From NCBI RefSeq assembly GCF_001426585.1, contig NZ_LMEI01000010.1:62001-126000 (forward strand): DNA of 64,000 bases. The letters are read 5' to 3'. Position 1 is the first letter of the stretch. Every line of letters begins with the position of its first letter. The translations under genes and the position numbers were made by a program. Shown piece after piece: positions 33,233-40,538 of this stretch. This DNA is from Streptomyces sp. Root431 (GTDB lineage: Bacteria; Actinomycetota; Actinomycetes; Streptomycetales; Streptomycetaceae). The notes under the pieces are model-generated. The model had not been told where the DNA came from and ran no database searches. It saw nothing but the letters and a program-made list of their open reading frames with translations.

Positions 33233-33832
33233 ATGGTGCGCACGCGCCTGAAGATGGCGGCGACGCTCACGGTGGTGGTGCTCGCGCTGACCGGCTTCCA
33301 CACCGGCCACGGCAGCAGTAGCGGCGGCGGCAGCGGGAAGAGCAAGAGCGGCAAGAGCCGGAGCCACTCGGGCTCCGACGACGACTCGGGCGGCGGCTGC
33401 TCCAGCGACGAGAAGAGCAACGACGACTACAGCGGCTCGGGCGGCTCCACGGCCACGGCCTCGCCCAGCCCCACCTCGGCGACGTCGCGGATCGAGGTCG
33501 TCGTGGTCGACTGCGTGAAGCCCGCCCGGAAGAAGCGGAAGGGCAAGCCCGCCCGCAAGGCGGACACCACGGCGACCCTGAAGATCACCTCGCACGACGC
33601 GCTCGCCGGCACGTACACGATCACCCTGGAGTTCAAGGGCGCCTCGGGCACGGCGGTGGACTCGGCGGAGACCGTCGTCACCGTCGGGAGCTACGAGACG
33701 AAGACCTTCGAGGTCGCGATGAAGACCCCGAAGGCCGTCGGCCAGGTGAAGAACTGCTGGATCTACGACGTGCGCAAGCAGGAGACCACCGCGACGCCTA
33801 CCGCGTCCGGTACCCCTTCCCCCGCCCCGTGA
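33233..33832 (+). CDS. Predicted secreted Ser/Gly-rich protein
   Basis: The 199-residue protein has an N-terminal hydrophobic signal (M-A-A-T-L-T-V-V-V-L-A-L-T-G-F). A 60-residue low-complexity region of Ser, Gly, Lys and Asp follows, with one Cys, then a beta-rich domain of about 110 residues beginning I-E-V-V-V-V-D-C-V-K and containing one more Cys, N-C-W-I-Y. The two Cys of the folded part could pair outside the cell. Pro/Thr/Ser repeats close the chain. Family not recognised. Its last 35 bp overlap the convergent crotonase gene. Confidence 0.65.
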   Translation: MVRTRLKMAATLTVVVLALTGFHTGHGSSSGGGSGKSKSGKSRSHSGSDDDSGGGCSSDEKSNDDYSGSGGSTATASPSPTSATSRIEVVVVDCVKPARKKRKGKPARKADTTATLKITSHDALAGTYTITLEFKGASGTAVDSAETVVTVGSYETKTFEVAMKTPKAVGQVKNCWIYDVRKQETTATPTASGTPSPAP

Positions 33833-34655
33833 ACAGCCCCGCCTGACGCTCCGGCGGCAGGTTTCCCAGGGTCACCAGGTGCGGCGCGTGGGCCAGGGCC
33901 GGGGTGCGGGACGCCTCGGTGACCGACCAGAGCGCCCGGACCGTGCCCTGGACGGCCTCGGTCGGGTGCGCGGCGATGACGGCGGCGGCCTGACGGGCGG
34001 CCTCCAGGGCCCCGCCGGCCGGGGTCAGCTCGGAGACGAGGCCCGTCTCGTACGCGCGCCGGGCCGAGGTCCGTTCCGCGCTGCCCATCAGGGCCATCCG
34101 GGCGATCTCCCCGTACGGCATCCGCTGCGCCATGTGGATGGTCTCGAAGGCGCTGACCATCCCGTAGGTGGTGTGCGGGTCGAAGAAGGTGGCGCCCTCG
34201 CCGGCGATCAGGAACTCGGCCTCGCCGAGCAGGTAGAAGGCCCCGCCGCAGGCCATGCCCTCGACGGCGGCGATCACCGGCTTCCACAGGTCGTTCGCCT
34301 TGGGGCCGATCGTGAGGAGGGGGTCGTCGATCGTGTACGGGGAGGAGGGCTGCGGGATGTTCCCGACGGCGTCCCGGTCGATCCCGGTGCAGAAGGCCCG
34401 CCCGCCGGCCCCGGTGACGACGATCGCCCGGATCTCGTCCTCGTAGCGGAAGCCCCGCCAGACGGCGGCGAGCTCGCGGGCCATGTCGAGGGTGAGGGAG
34501 TTGTGCTTCTCGGGCCGGTCGAGGGTGACGACGGCGACCCCGGTCTCCTTGTCGCGCTCGACCGTGATGCCCGGGGTGCCAGTGGTGCCGGTGGTGCCCG
34601 GGGTGCCCGGGGTGCCGGGAGTACCCGTGATGCTCGGGGTGCCGGGGGTGCTCAT
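33798..34655 (-). CDS. Crotonase-fold protein with altered catalytic residues
   Basis: The 285-residue protein follows the enoyl-CoA hydratase/isomerase pattern: V-A-V-V-T-L-D-R-P-E-K-H-N-S-L at 40-54, oxyanion-hole G-A-G-G-R-A-F-C-T-G at 82-91, and A-C-G-G-A-F-Y at 135-141. The two catalytic Glu positions of hydratases read Tyr141 and His161 by eye alignment, so it may be an isomerase, hydrolase or lyase. The first 29 residues are a G-T-P/G-T-T repeat with repetitive DNA. Its ATG overlaps the DUF35 stop, placing it in an operon with the DUF35 and Ltp2-type lyase genes. Confidence 0.8.
   Translation of the reverse strand: MSTPGTPSITGTPGTPGTPGTTGTTGTPGITVERDKETGVAVVTLDRPEKHNSLTLDMARELAAVWRGFRYEDEIRAIVVTGAGGRAFCTGIDRDAVGNIPQPSSPYTIDDPLLTIGPKANDLWKPVIAAVEGMACGGAFYLLGEAEFLIAGEGATFFDPHTTYGMVSAFETIHMAQRMPYGEIARMALMGSAERTSARRAYETGLVSELTPAGGALEAARQAAAVIAAHPTEAVQGTVRALWSVTEASRTPALAHAPHLVTLGNLPPERQAGLFTGRGKGYRTR
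34566..34655 (-). repeat. Short tandem repeats at the crotonase start
   Basis: About nine degenerate copies of a 9-bp unit (ggtgcccgg-like) encode the G-T-P repeats at the N-terminus. Such tracts can change length by slippage without breaking the frame. Confidence 0.6.
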
Positions 34656-35089
34656 CCGCGCTCCAGGAGCCAGCGGGGGACGGTGACGCCGTCGACCTCG
34701 GCGAAGGCGACCTTCACCGGGGCGCCGATGCGCAGCCGACCCGCGTCGACCGAGTTCAGGGGGGCGTCGGGGGCGGCGACAACATTGCCGACGAGGCGGA
34801 TGCGGGGGGCCTCGGCCAGTTCGACGAGGACCGCGTTGTACCCGGGCTGGGCGGCGTAGTCGGGCAGGAGCGGCGGGTGGGGCAGGACGTACGACCAGAT
34901 CCGGCCGCGTCCGGACATGAGCCGCCACTCGCTGTCGAAGGAGCGGCAGTGCGGGCAGCAGGGCCGGGGCGGGAAGCGGAGCTCGCCGCAGCCGGCGGCC
35001 GCGCAGGCCTGGACGCGGAGCTCGCCCCGGGCGGCGTACTCCCAGAAGGGAGCGCCGTCCTCGTCGGCGACGGGTGTCAGCATCGGCAT
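34652..35089 (-). CDS. DUF35 OB-fold zinc-ribbon protein, Ltp2 partner
   Basis: The 145-residue protein has an N-terminal rubredoxin-like zinc ribbon (Cys29, Cys34, Cys45, Cys48, in C-x4-C and C-x2-C pairs) and a C-terminal OB-fold with G-R-I-W-S-Y-V and P-V-K-V-A-F. DUF35 proteins bind acyl-CoA and form obligate complexes with thiolase-like lyases. It is 13 bp downstream of the Ltp2-type gene and overlaps the crotonase gene by ATGA, so the three subunits should be made together. GAGGAG lies 9 bp before ATG 35089. Confidence 0.88.
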   Translation of the reverse strand: MPMLTPVADEDGAPFWEYAARGELRVQACAAAGCGELRFPPRPCCPHCRSFDSEWRLMSGRGRIWSYVLPHPPLLPDYAAQPGYNAVLVELAEAPRIRLVGNVVAAPDAPLNSVDAGRLRIGAPVKVAFAEVDGVTVPRWLLERG

Positions 35090-35102
35090 CGGTCTCGGCT
35101 CC

Positions 35103-36245
35103 TCAGGCTCGAAGGAGGATCGCGGAGGTGGGGACGCCCTCGCCGGCCGTGACCAGGCAGGTGGCGGCGTCGGGTACTTGGGCGGTGGAGGTGCCGCGGA
35201 GCTGCTTCACGCCCTCGTTGATGAGGTTGAAGCCGTGGACGTACGCCTCGGAGAGGCCGCCGCCGCCGGTGTTGAGGGGCAGCCGGCCGCCGATCTCCAG
35301 GGCGCCGCCCTCGGTGAACGCGGCGCCCTCGCCGCGCCCGCAGAAGCCGTAGCCCTCCAGGGAGAGCGGGACGAGCGGGGTGAAGGCGTCGTAGATCTGG
35401 GCGACGTCGACGTCCTGGGGGCCGAAGTCGGCCTGTTTCCAGAGGTGTCGGGCGGCGGTCCAGGCGGGTCCGGAGAGCGGGTCGTCGTTCCAGTAGTTGA
35501 CCATGCCGTGGTGCTGGGCGGGCAGGCCCTGGGCTGCGGAGTGCACGTACACCGGCTTGCGCCGGCAGTCGCGGGCCCGCTCGGCGGAGACGATGACGCA
35601 GGCCAGTGCCCCGTCGGTCTCCAGACAGTTGTCGAAGAGGCAGAGGGGTTCGCTGATCCAGCGGGAGGTCATGTACATCTCGCGGGTCAGCGGGCGCTCG
35701 TACATGATCGCGGCGGGGTTCTGGTTGGCGCGGTTGCGGCAGGCGAGCGCGACGTTGAAGAGGTGGTCGCGGGTGGCGCCGTACTCGTGCATGTAGCGGC
35801 GGGCGAGCATGCCGATCTCGTCGGCGGGGCGGAGCAGCCCGAAGGGGCGGGTCCACTGGCCGGGGGTGGCGAGCTGGGCGGCGGTGTTGGTCCAGGGCCG
35901 CGGGCCGCTGCCGCGCTTCCGGGAGCGCCAGGCGACGCCGACGCCGGCCTGGCCGGTGGCGACGGCGGCGGCGAGGTGGCCGACGGTGGCGCAGGAGCCG
36001 CCGCCGCCGTAGCCGACCTTGGAGAAGAAGGTGACGTCGCCGGCGCCGATGGCCTTGGCGACCTCGACCTCGTCGGTCTCCTCCATCGTGTAGGAGGCGA
36101 AGCCGTCGACCTCGGAGGGGTCGATCCCGGCGTCGTCGAGGGCGGCGAGGATCGCCCGGCAGGCGAGGGTCTTCTCGCTCTCGGGGAGCTGTTTGGCGAA
36201 GTCGGTCTGTCCGATCCCGACGATGGCCGTGGCGTCCTTGAGCAA
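35103..36245 (-). CDS. Ltp2-type thiolase-fold aldolase/lyase
   Basis: The 380-residue thiolase-superfamily protein has I-Y-D-A-F-T (Tyr285) and S-E-A-Y-V-H-G (Tyr335) where thiolases carry catalytic His. Paired Tyr residues at these sites are the mark of Ltp2, the retro-aldolase that shortens branched side chains of steroid-type acyl-CoAs with a DUF35 partner. That partner is the next gene. I chose TTG 36245, 5 bp after GGGAGG; an upstream TTG at 36266 has no ribosome site. An operator palindrome (36272-36286) lies 26 bp upstream. The substrate is unknown, and no steroid-ring genes are present. Confidence 0.85.
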   Translation of the reverse strand: MLKDATAIVGIGQTDFAKQLPESEKTLACRAILAALDDAGIDPSEVDGFASYTMEETDEVEVAKAIGAGDVTFFSKVGYGGGGSCATVGHLAAAVATGQAGVGVAWRSRKRGSGPRPWTNTAAQLATPGQWTRPFGLLRPADEIGMLARRYMHEYGATRDHLFNVALACRNRANQNPAAIMYERPLTREMYMTSRWISEPLCLFDNCLETDGALACVIVSAERARDCRRKPVYVHSAAQGLPAQHHGMVNYWNDDPLSGPAWTAARHLWKQADFGPQDVDVAQIYDAFTPLVPLSLEGYGFCGRGEGAAFTEGGALEIGGRLPLNTGGGGLSEAYVHGFNLINEGVKQLRGTSTAQVPDAATCLVTAGEGVPTSAILLRA

Positions 36246-36271
36246 GACAACCTCCCGGAGTGGCAACGCTA

Positions 36272-36286
36272 CTGACAGCGCGTCAG
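36272..36286 (-). promoter_or_regulatory. Regulon operator, site 3 (Ltp2 operon)
   Basis: CTGAC-AGCGC-GTCAG is a perfect copy of the shared palindrome, 26 bp before the lyase start and 12 bp from site 4. Confidence 0.75.
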
Positions 36287-36298
36287 GTTACAACTAAT

Positions 36299-36313
36299 CT
36301 GACGGATAGTCAG
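36299..36313 (+). promoter_or_regulatory. Regulon operator, site 4 (CoA ligase gene)
   Basis: CTGAC-GGATA-GTCAG is a perfect copy, 38 bp before the CoA ligase start. With site 3 it forms a double operator in a divergent promoter. Confidence 0.75.
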
Positions 36314-36351
36314 CTCACGGGAGCGGGCGGAGTGGAGCGCCGGAGGTGGAG

Positions 36352-37923
36352 ATGTACGGTGACATGCGCGGCGACCTCGAATGGGGCACGATCCCCGGGC
36401 TCGTACGGGCGGCAGCCGGGCGGTACGGGGAGCGGGAGGCCGTCGTCGACGGACGCGTCCGCATCACGTACGCGGAGCTCGGCGAGCGCGTCGAGCGGGC
36501 CGCCGCGGCCTGTCTCGCCACCGGGATACGGGCGGGGGACCGGGTCGCGGTCTGGGCCCCCAACACCCTCGACTGGATCGTCTCCGCGCTCGGCGCCGTC
36601 ACCGCCGGAGCCGTCCTCGTCCCCCTGAACACCCGCTTCAAGGGCACCGAGGCCGCCTACGTCCTCCGCAGCTCCCGGGCCCGCCTGCTCTTCGTCACCG
36701 GCACCTTCCTCGGCACCTCGTACGTCGCCTCCCTGCGCCGCTCGGGCGTCGAACTCCCCGACCTGGAGAAGGTCGTCGTCCTCGGCGACACCGCGCCCGA
36801 CGAGGCGGGATGGACGACCTGGAAGGCCTTCCTCGCCGAGGGCGACCGGATCCCGCAGGCCCGCGTCCGCGCGCGGGCCGACGCGATCGACCCCTCCGAC
36901 CCCTCCGACATCATCTACACCTCGGGCACCACCGGCCGGCCGAAGGGCGCCGTCATCGGCCACGCCCAGACCCTGCGCTGCTACGCCGTCTGGTCCGAGC
37001 TCGCCGGACTCCGCGAAGGCGACCGCTACCTCGTCGTCAACCCCTTCTTCCACACCTTCGGCTACAAGGCCGGGATCCTCGCCTGCCTCATGCGCGGCGC
37101 GGTGATCGTCCCGCAGCCCGTCTTCACCGTGGACACCGTCCTCGCCAACATCGCCGCCGAGCGCGTCACGGTCCTGCCCGGCCCGCCCACCCTCCACCAG
37201 TCGCTCCTGGACCACCCCGCCCGCGCGGCCCACGACCTCTCCACGCTCCGGCTCGTCGTCACGGGCGCGGCCGTGGTCCCGCTCCGGCTCGTCGAGCGGC
37301 TCCGCACGGAGCTTGGCGTCGGCACGGTCCTCACGGCGTACGGACTCTCCGAGGCGAGCGGCATCGTCACGATGTGCCGCCGCGACGACCCGGACGAGAC
37401 CGTCGCCACCACCTCCGGCCGCCCGATCCCGGACACCGAGGTCCGCCTCTCGCCCACCGGCGAGGTCCTCGTCCGGGGCCACCACGTCATGCGCGGCTAC
37501 TTCGAGGACGAGGAGGCGACGGCGGCGGCGATCGACGGGGACGGCTGGCTCCACACCGGCGACATCGGCGTCCTCGACGAGGCCGGCAACCTCCGCATCA
37601 CGGACCGACTGAAGGACATGTTCATCGTCGGCGGCTTCAACGCCTACCCGGCGGAGATCGAGCAACTCCTGGGCCTCCACCCCGACATCGCGGACGTCGC
37701 CGTCGTCGGCATCCCCGACCCGAGGCTCGGCGAGGTCGGCAAGGCCTTCGCGGTGCGGAGGGCGGGGGCGCGGGTGACGGCGGACGACCTGATCGCGTGG
37801 TCGCGGCGGGAGATGGCGAACTACAAGGTGCCGAGGGAGATCGAGTTCGTGGCGGAGCTGCCGAGGAACGCGAGCGGGAAGGTGGTGAAGGGGGAGCTGA
37901 GGGCGAGGGCGTCGACGGGGTGA
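36352..37923 (+). CDS. Acyl-CoA ligase (AMP-forming), FadD3-like class
   Basis: The 523-residue ligase has P-loop I-I-Y-T-S-G-T-T-G-R-P-K-G near residue 187, A-Y-G-L-S-E-A-S near 330, W-L-H-T-G-D-I-G near 402, D-R-L-K-D-M-F-I-V-G-G-F-N near 418, and the terminal acylation lysine in N-A-S-G-K-V-V-K-G-E-L. The N-terminal M-Y-G-D-M-R-G-D-L-E-W and overall length resemble actinobacterial ligases for cyclic or branched acids. It would charge the pathway substrate with CoA. ATG 36352 has GGAGG 5 bp upstream. It is divergent from the Ltp2 operon under a double operator. Confidence 0.88.
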   Translation: MYGDMRGDLEWGTIPGLVRAAAGRYGEREAVVDGRVRITYAELGERVERAAAACLATGIRAGDRVAVWAPNTLDWIVSALGAVTAGAVLVPLNTRFKGTEAAYVLRSSRARLLFVTGTFLGTSYVASLRRSGVELPDLEKVVVLGDTAPDEAGWTTWKAFLAEGDRIPQARVRARADAIDPSDPSDIIYTSGTTGRPKGAVIGHAQTLRCYAVWSELAGLREGDRYLVVNPFFHTFGYKAGILACLMRGAVIVPQPVFTVDTVLANIAAERVTVLPGPPTLHQSLLDHPARAAHDLSTLRLVVTGAAVVPLRLVERLRTELGVGTVLTAYGLSEASGIVTMCRRDDPDETVATTSGRPIPDTEVRLSPTGEVLVRGHHVMRGYFEDEEATAAAIDGDGWLHTGDIGVLDEAGNLRITDRLKDMFIVGGFNAYPAEIEQLLGLHPDIADVAVVGIPDPRLGEVGKAFAVRRAGARVTADDLIAWSRREMANYKVPREIEFVAELPRNASGKVVKGELRARASTG

Positions 37924-38079
37924 GGGGAACGCGGGGAGGTCAGGTCGCTGCGGCCGACTCCCCACGCCCACAGGCAAGGAGACCGATCGGGCGATGCAAC
38001 CAACCCCCTACGTGTACACGTCATACGGGCAGTCGTACGCTCCCCCTACCCCGCCCGCCCCCTCCTCCAGGAGCAGCCG

Positions 38080-38730
38080 GTGTCGACGCAAGAGATCCGC
38101 CTCACCCTCACCCCGCAGCAGGCCGCCACCGGCGTCGTCATCCCGGTCAACCTGCCGACGGGCCCCATGCAGCTCACCGTCCCGCCCTGCCGGAACGGCG
38201 ACCTCGTCCCGGCGCGGCTCGGCAACGACACGGTGTACGTGCGGATCACCGTCACCGGCGGAAAGAAGTCCGGAGTCCTGGGCTGCCTGGTCCCGCTGAT
38301 CGTGATCGGCGCGCTGGTCGGCGGCTCGTTCCTCCTGAACGACGACGACAAGGACGCGGCCGGCTCCAGGGGCCCGGGCCCGATCCCGACGTTCTCGGTC
38401 TCGCCGTTCCCGAGCCTCGACCTCGACCCCACCGCGACCGCCGCGCCCACGGAGGAGGAGCCCGACCCGTTCGAGAAGGGCACCTGCCTCAACGGCCGAC
38501 TGCCCGACTCCGAGACGGCGCAGAGCGTCGAGGACGTCGAGGAGGTCTCCTGCTCGGCCTCCGACGCCCACTACAAGGTCATCCAGACCTTCCCCTTCAC
38601 CTCCGACATGAACAAGTGCAACGCCAACCCCAAGACGCAGTACGCCTTCTCGCACCGGTACACGATGAACGGCGCCGTCATGAGCGAGTACGTGTACTGC
38701 CTGGTCGGCCTCGGCTCCTACGCCCGCTGA
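38080..38730 (+). CDS. Single-pass membrane protein with extracellular domain
   Basis: The 216-residue protein starts at GTG 38080, 6 bp after AGGAG. An N-terminal beta-rich cytoplasmic part of about 60 residues (V-S-T-Q-E-I-R-L-T-L-T-P-Q) is followed by one helix (G-C-L-V-P-L-I-V-I-G-A-L-V-G-G) and a Pro/Thr-rich linker. The extracytoplasmic domain has four Cys (G-T-C-L-N, V-S-C-S-A, N-K-C-N-A, V-Y-C-L-V), which could form two disulfides. Family not recognised. The 86 bp upstream read in another frame as a Tyr/Pro-rich start typical of such proteins, which may point to a frameshift. Confidence 0.7.
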   Translation: MSTQEIRLTLTPQQAATGVVIPVNLPTGPMQLTVPPCRNGDLVPARLGNDTVYVRITVTGGKKSGVLGCLVPLIVIGALVGGSFLLNDDDKDAAGSRGPGPIPTFSVSPFPSLDLDPTATAAPTEEEPDPFEKGTCLNGRLPDSETAQSVEDVEEVSCSASDAHYKVIQTFPFTSDMNKCNANPKTQYAFSHRYTMNGAVMSEYVYCLVGLGSYAR

Positions 38731-38917
38731 CGCACGAGCACGACGACCCCGGCCTCCTCCCGCACGACCCGCCACCCGGACCCCGACTCCCCGGCGGCCG
38801 CCCGCTTCCCGGTGGGCGCTCGCCCGGCCGGGTGACCTCGGGCGAATCCCGCACCTCGGGCCCTGGACCTGCGGTTACGCTCCGAAGCCCGGTCCGCGAA
38901 CGCGCGAGGAGCACCCC

Positions 38918-39457
38918 ATGAAGGCAGCCGGTTCCCTCACGGCGGCCGTGGTCCTGGCGTCGGGCCTCCTGCTCAGCCCGCACGGCGCTGCGGCCGCCGT
39001 CGACCCGGCGCCGTGCGTACGCGGCGAGTCGGAGACGCGGGGGGACTCCAGCGTGGACGGCAAGGAGCTGCGCTGGGAGGACGACACCAAGTACAACGAC
39101 CCGCTGAAGTGGGCCAACCGGGTCTGGTCCCTCGGCCTGGTGACGATCGCCCCGGACGGCGCGGGCAGCGTCAACGACCTGGAGTGGCGGGACTACTCCA
39201 AGGCCGACGGCCACGCGGGGTATTGGCAGGGCAAGGCAGGCGTCGACTACATCTACCTGAACGCCTACTACCTGGACGGCAGTTACAAGGACCGGGACTC
39301 CCGCCGACACGTCGCCGTCCACGAGCTCGGCCACGCCCTGGGCATGTGCCACAAGCCGGACACCTGGGCCTCCGTGATGTGGACGAAGGTCGTCGAGCAC
39401 CCGCCGACGGAACCCACCCACCGCGACGAGGCGAACTACAAGAAGCTGTGGAAGTGA
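38918..39457 (+). CDS. Secreted matrixin-like zinc metalloprotease
   Basis: The 179-residue protein has a Sec signal peptide (cleavage near A-A-A-A-V-D, about residue 27). The metzincin zinc motif H-E-L-G-H-A-L-G-M-C-H fits H-E-x-x-H-x-x-G-x-x-H, and S-V-M-W downstream is the likely Met-turn. Upstream Trp-rich strands (L-K-W-A-N-R-V-W-S) match matrixin-type folds. There is no propeptide Cys switch. It would hydrolyse proteins outside the cell. The next gene starts 2 bp after its stop, so the two are cotranscribed. Confidence 0.82.
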   Translation: MKAAGSLTAAVVLASGLLLSPHGAAAAVDPAPCVRGESETRGDSSVDGKELRWEDDTKYNDPLKWANRVWSLGLVTIAPDGAGSVNDLEWRDYSKADGHAGYWQGKAGVDYIYLNAYYLDGSYKDRDSRRHVAVHELGHALGMCHKPDTWASVMWTKVVEHPPTEPTHRDEANYKKLWK

Positions 39458-39459
39458 CC

Positions 39460-39990
39460 ATGCAACGGATGCGGATCGCCGGTCTCGCCCTCGCCGGGAC
39501 GCTCGTCCTCGGCGCCACCGCATGGGCCGCGGCGGAGGCCTTCACCGTCCGCGCGGCCCCCGTGCACGCCCTCTGCCTCCCCGACCTCTCCCGCGACGAG
39601 TACGTACCGGCCGCCATGAGCCACCTCGCCTACGCCACCGTCGAGGAGACCACCGGCTACGAGCCGGACACCGACGGCGGCCCCGGCGGCATCCAGCGCG
39701 TCCGCCTCCGCGTCCTCCACGCGCTGAAGGGCGAAGTCCCCGCCACCCTCACCCTCGGTCAGGGTGTCGGCCGCGACCCCCTGGGCCGCTACACGAGCCA
39801 CGACCCCCTGTACCCCGTCCTCCGCCCCGGCCGCACCTACGTCGTCGGCTACGTCACGGACCCCGCCTACGGCGACGGCTACACCCGCTACGCCAAGCAG
39901 GAACCCGACACGGCCCTGGCCCGCTGGACGACGCACGTGGCCCGCGGAGTCGTGGCCCCGGTGGGGGAGGGGTGTGAGGAGGGGGCGTGA
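39460..39990 (+). CDS. Predicted secreted protein cotranscribed with the protease
   Basis: The 176-residue protein begins with a hydrophobic signal (I-A-G-L-A-L-A-G-T-L-V-L-G-A-T-A-W-A). A beta-rich domain then has A-Y-A-T-V-E-E-T-T-G-Y and R-V-R-L-R-V-L-H-A-L-K-G, and near the end R-P-G-R-T-Y-V-V-G-Y-V-T. The pattern K-G-x-x-P-x-x-L followed by R-P-G-x-x-Y resembles secreted OB- or NTR-like domains found with metalloproteases. By position it could be an inhibitor, chaperone or binding partner of the protease; this is inference. GTG 39454 is an alternative start that overlaps the protease stop. Confidence 0.65.
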   Translation: MQRMRIAGLALAGTLVLGATAWAAAEAFTVRAAPVHALCLPDLSRDEYVPAAMSHLAYATVEETTGYEPDTDGGPGGIQRVRLRVLHALKGEVPATLTLGQGVGRDPLGRYTSHDPLYPVLRPGRTYVVGYVTDPAYGDGYTRYAKQEPDTALARWTTHVARGVVAPVGEGCEEGA

Positions 39991-40024
39991 GTGCCGGTCG
40001 TGTGTCGTCCGGGCGCAGACGCAA

Positions 40025-40053
40025 GGGCCTGGACCACGGCATGGTCCAGGCCC
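40025..40053 (+). terminator. Bidirectional terminator between two secreted-protein genes
   Basis: GGGCCTGGACCA (40025-40036) pairs perfectly with TGGTCCAGGCCC (40042-40053) around a 5-base loop, between the convergent genes ending at 39990 and 40072. Confidence 0.8.
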
Positions 40054-40071
40054 CTGCGGGTGCGGCGACGG

Positions 40072-40224
40072 TCAGGTCGCGTGCGGGCTGTTCGTGTCGA
40101 TGCCGACCTTCTCCGTCGCCGGGTGGCTGGTGGCGTGTATGTCCGCCAGAGCAGGCGTGGTCGTGCCGACGGCGACGGAGGCGGCGAGGAAGGCTGCCGC
40201 CAGGAACCGCTTCGTGCGGGTCAT
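40072..40224 (-). CDS. Small secreted peptide with AfsS-like D-I-H-A-T motif
   Basis: This 50-codon frame starts at ATG 40224, 6 bp after GGGAG. The first 27 residues are a clear Sec signal: T-R-T-K-R, a hydrophobic core A-A-A-F-L-A-A-S-V-A-V-G, and cleavage after T-P-A-L-A. The predicted mature peptide is 23 residues, opening D-I-H-A-T-S-H-P-A-T and ending T-N-S-P-H-A-T. D-I-H-A-T-S-x-P-A copies the D-L-H-A-T-S-E-P-A repeat of AfsS, encoded 315 bp upstream on the same strand. It has no Cys and no other known domain. I know of no described family; a secreted AfsS-related peptide is the plain reading. Confidence 0.65.
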   Translation of the reverse strand: MTRTKRFLAAAFLAASVAVGTTTPALADIHATSHPATEKVGIDTNSPHAT

Positions 40225-40538
40225 GTTCAACTCCCAAAGACCGGATTGCGGTGCAGTGCGACCTCAGCCTGCCGAAGCGGGCAGGAGGGCCGCGCCGTGG
40301 CGGAAGAATCTGTCAGGTCGCTCCGACATCCGGTCCGCGCACACCGGAGGGGCCGGGCAGCTGCCCGGCCCCTCCTCACGGTGGTCCGATCGCGTTGCGC
40401 ACGGTCCCTGCCCGAACGGATCCCCCCTGGGTCCGTCGGGTGTCCCCCGAGTCCGTGTGCTCCCCCGTCGACCGGACCTCCTGGGCCCCGGCAGCTCCCC
40501 CGAAGTCGCCGCCGCGGCCTTTCCCCGTCGGGAATGGT
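40225..40538. other. Intergenic region between afsS and the small secreted peptide
   Basis: No coding frame is convincing in these 314 bp. A 30-bp palindromic terminator at 40346-40375 lies near the middle. The stretch between it and the peptide gene (40225-40345) would hold that gene's promoter. Confidence 0.5.
40346..40375 (-). terminator. 30-bp perfect palindrome, likely afsS terminator
   Basis: GGAGGGGCCGGGCAG (40346-40360) is followed directly by its exact complement (40361-40375). It lies about 165 bp downstream of the afsS stop. Confidence 0.75.

Noticed and set aside
36285-37977. Possible steroid-catabolism (KstR-type) regulon because of Ltp2, CoA ligase and dehydrogenase genes
   Set aside because: The palindrome differs from KstR and KstR2 sites, and no ring-cleavage or Mce genes are in the window.
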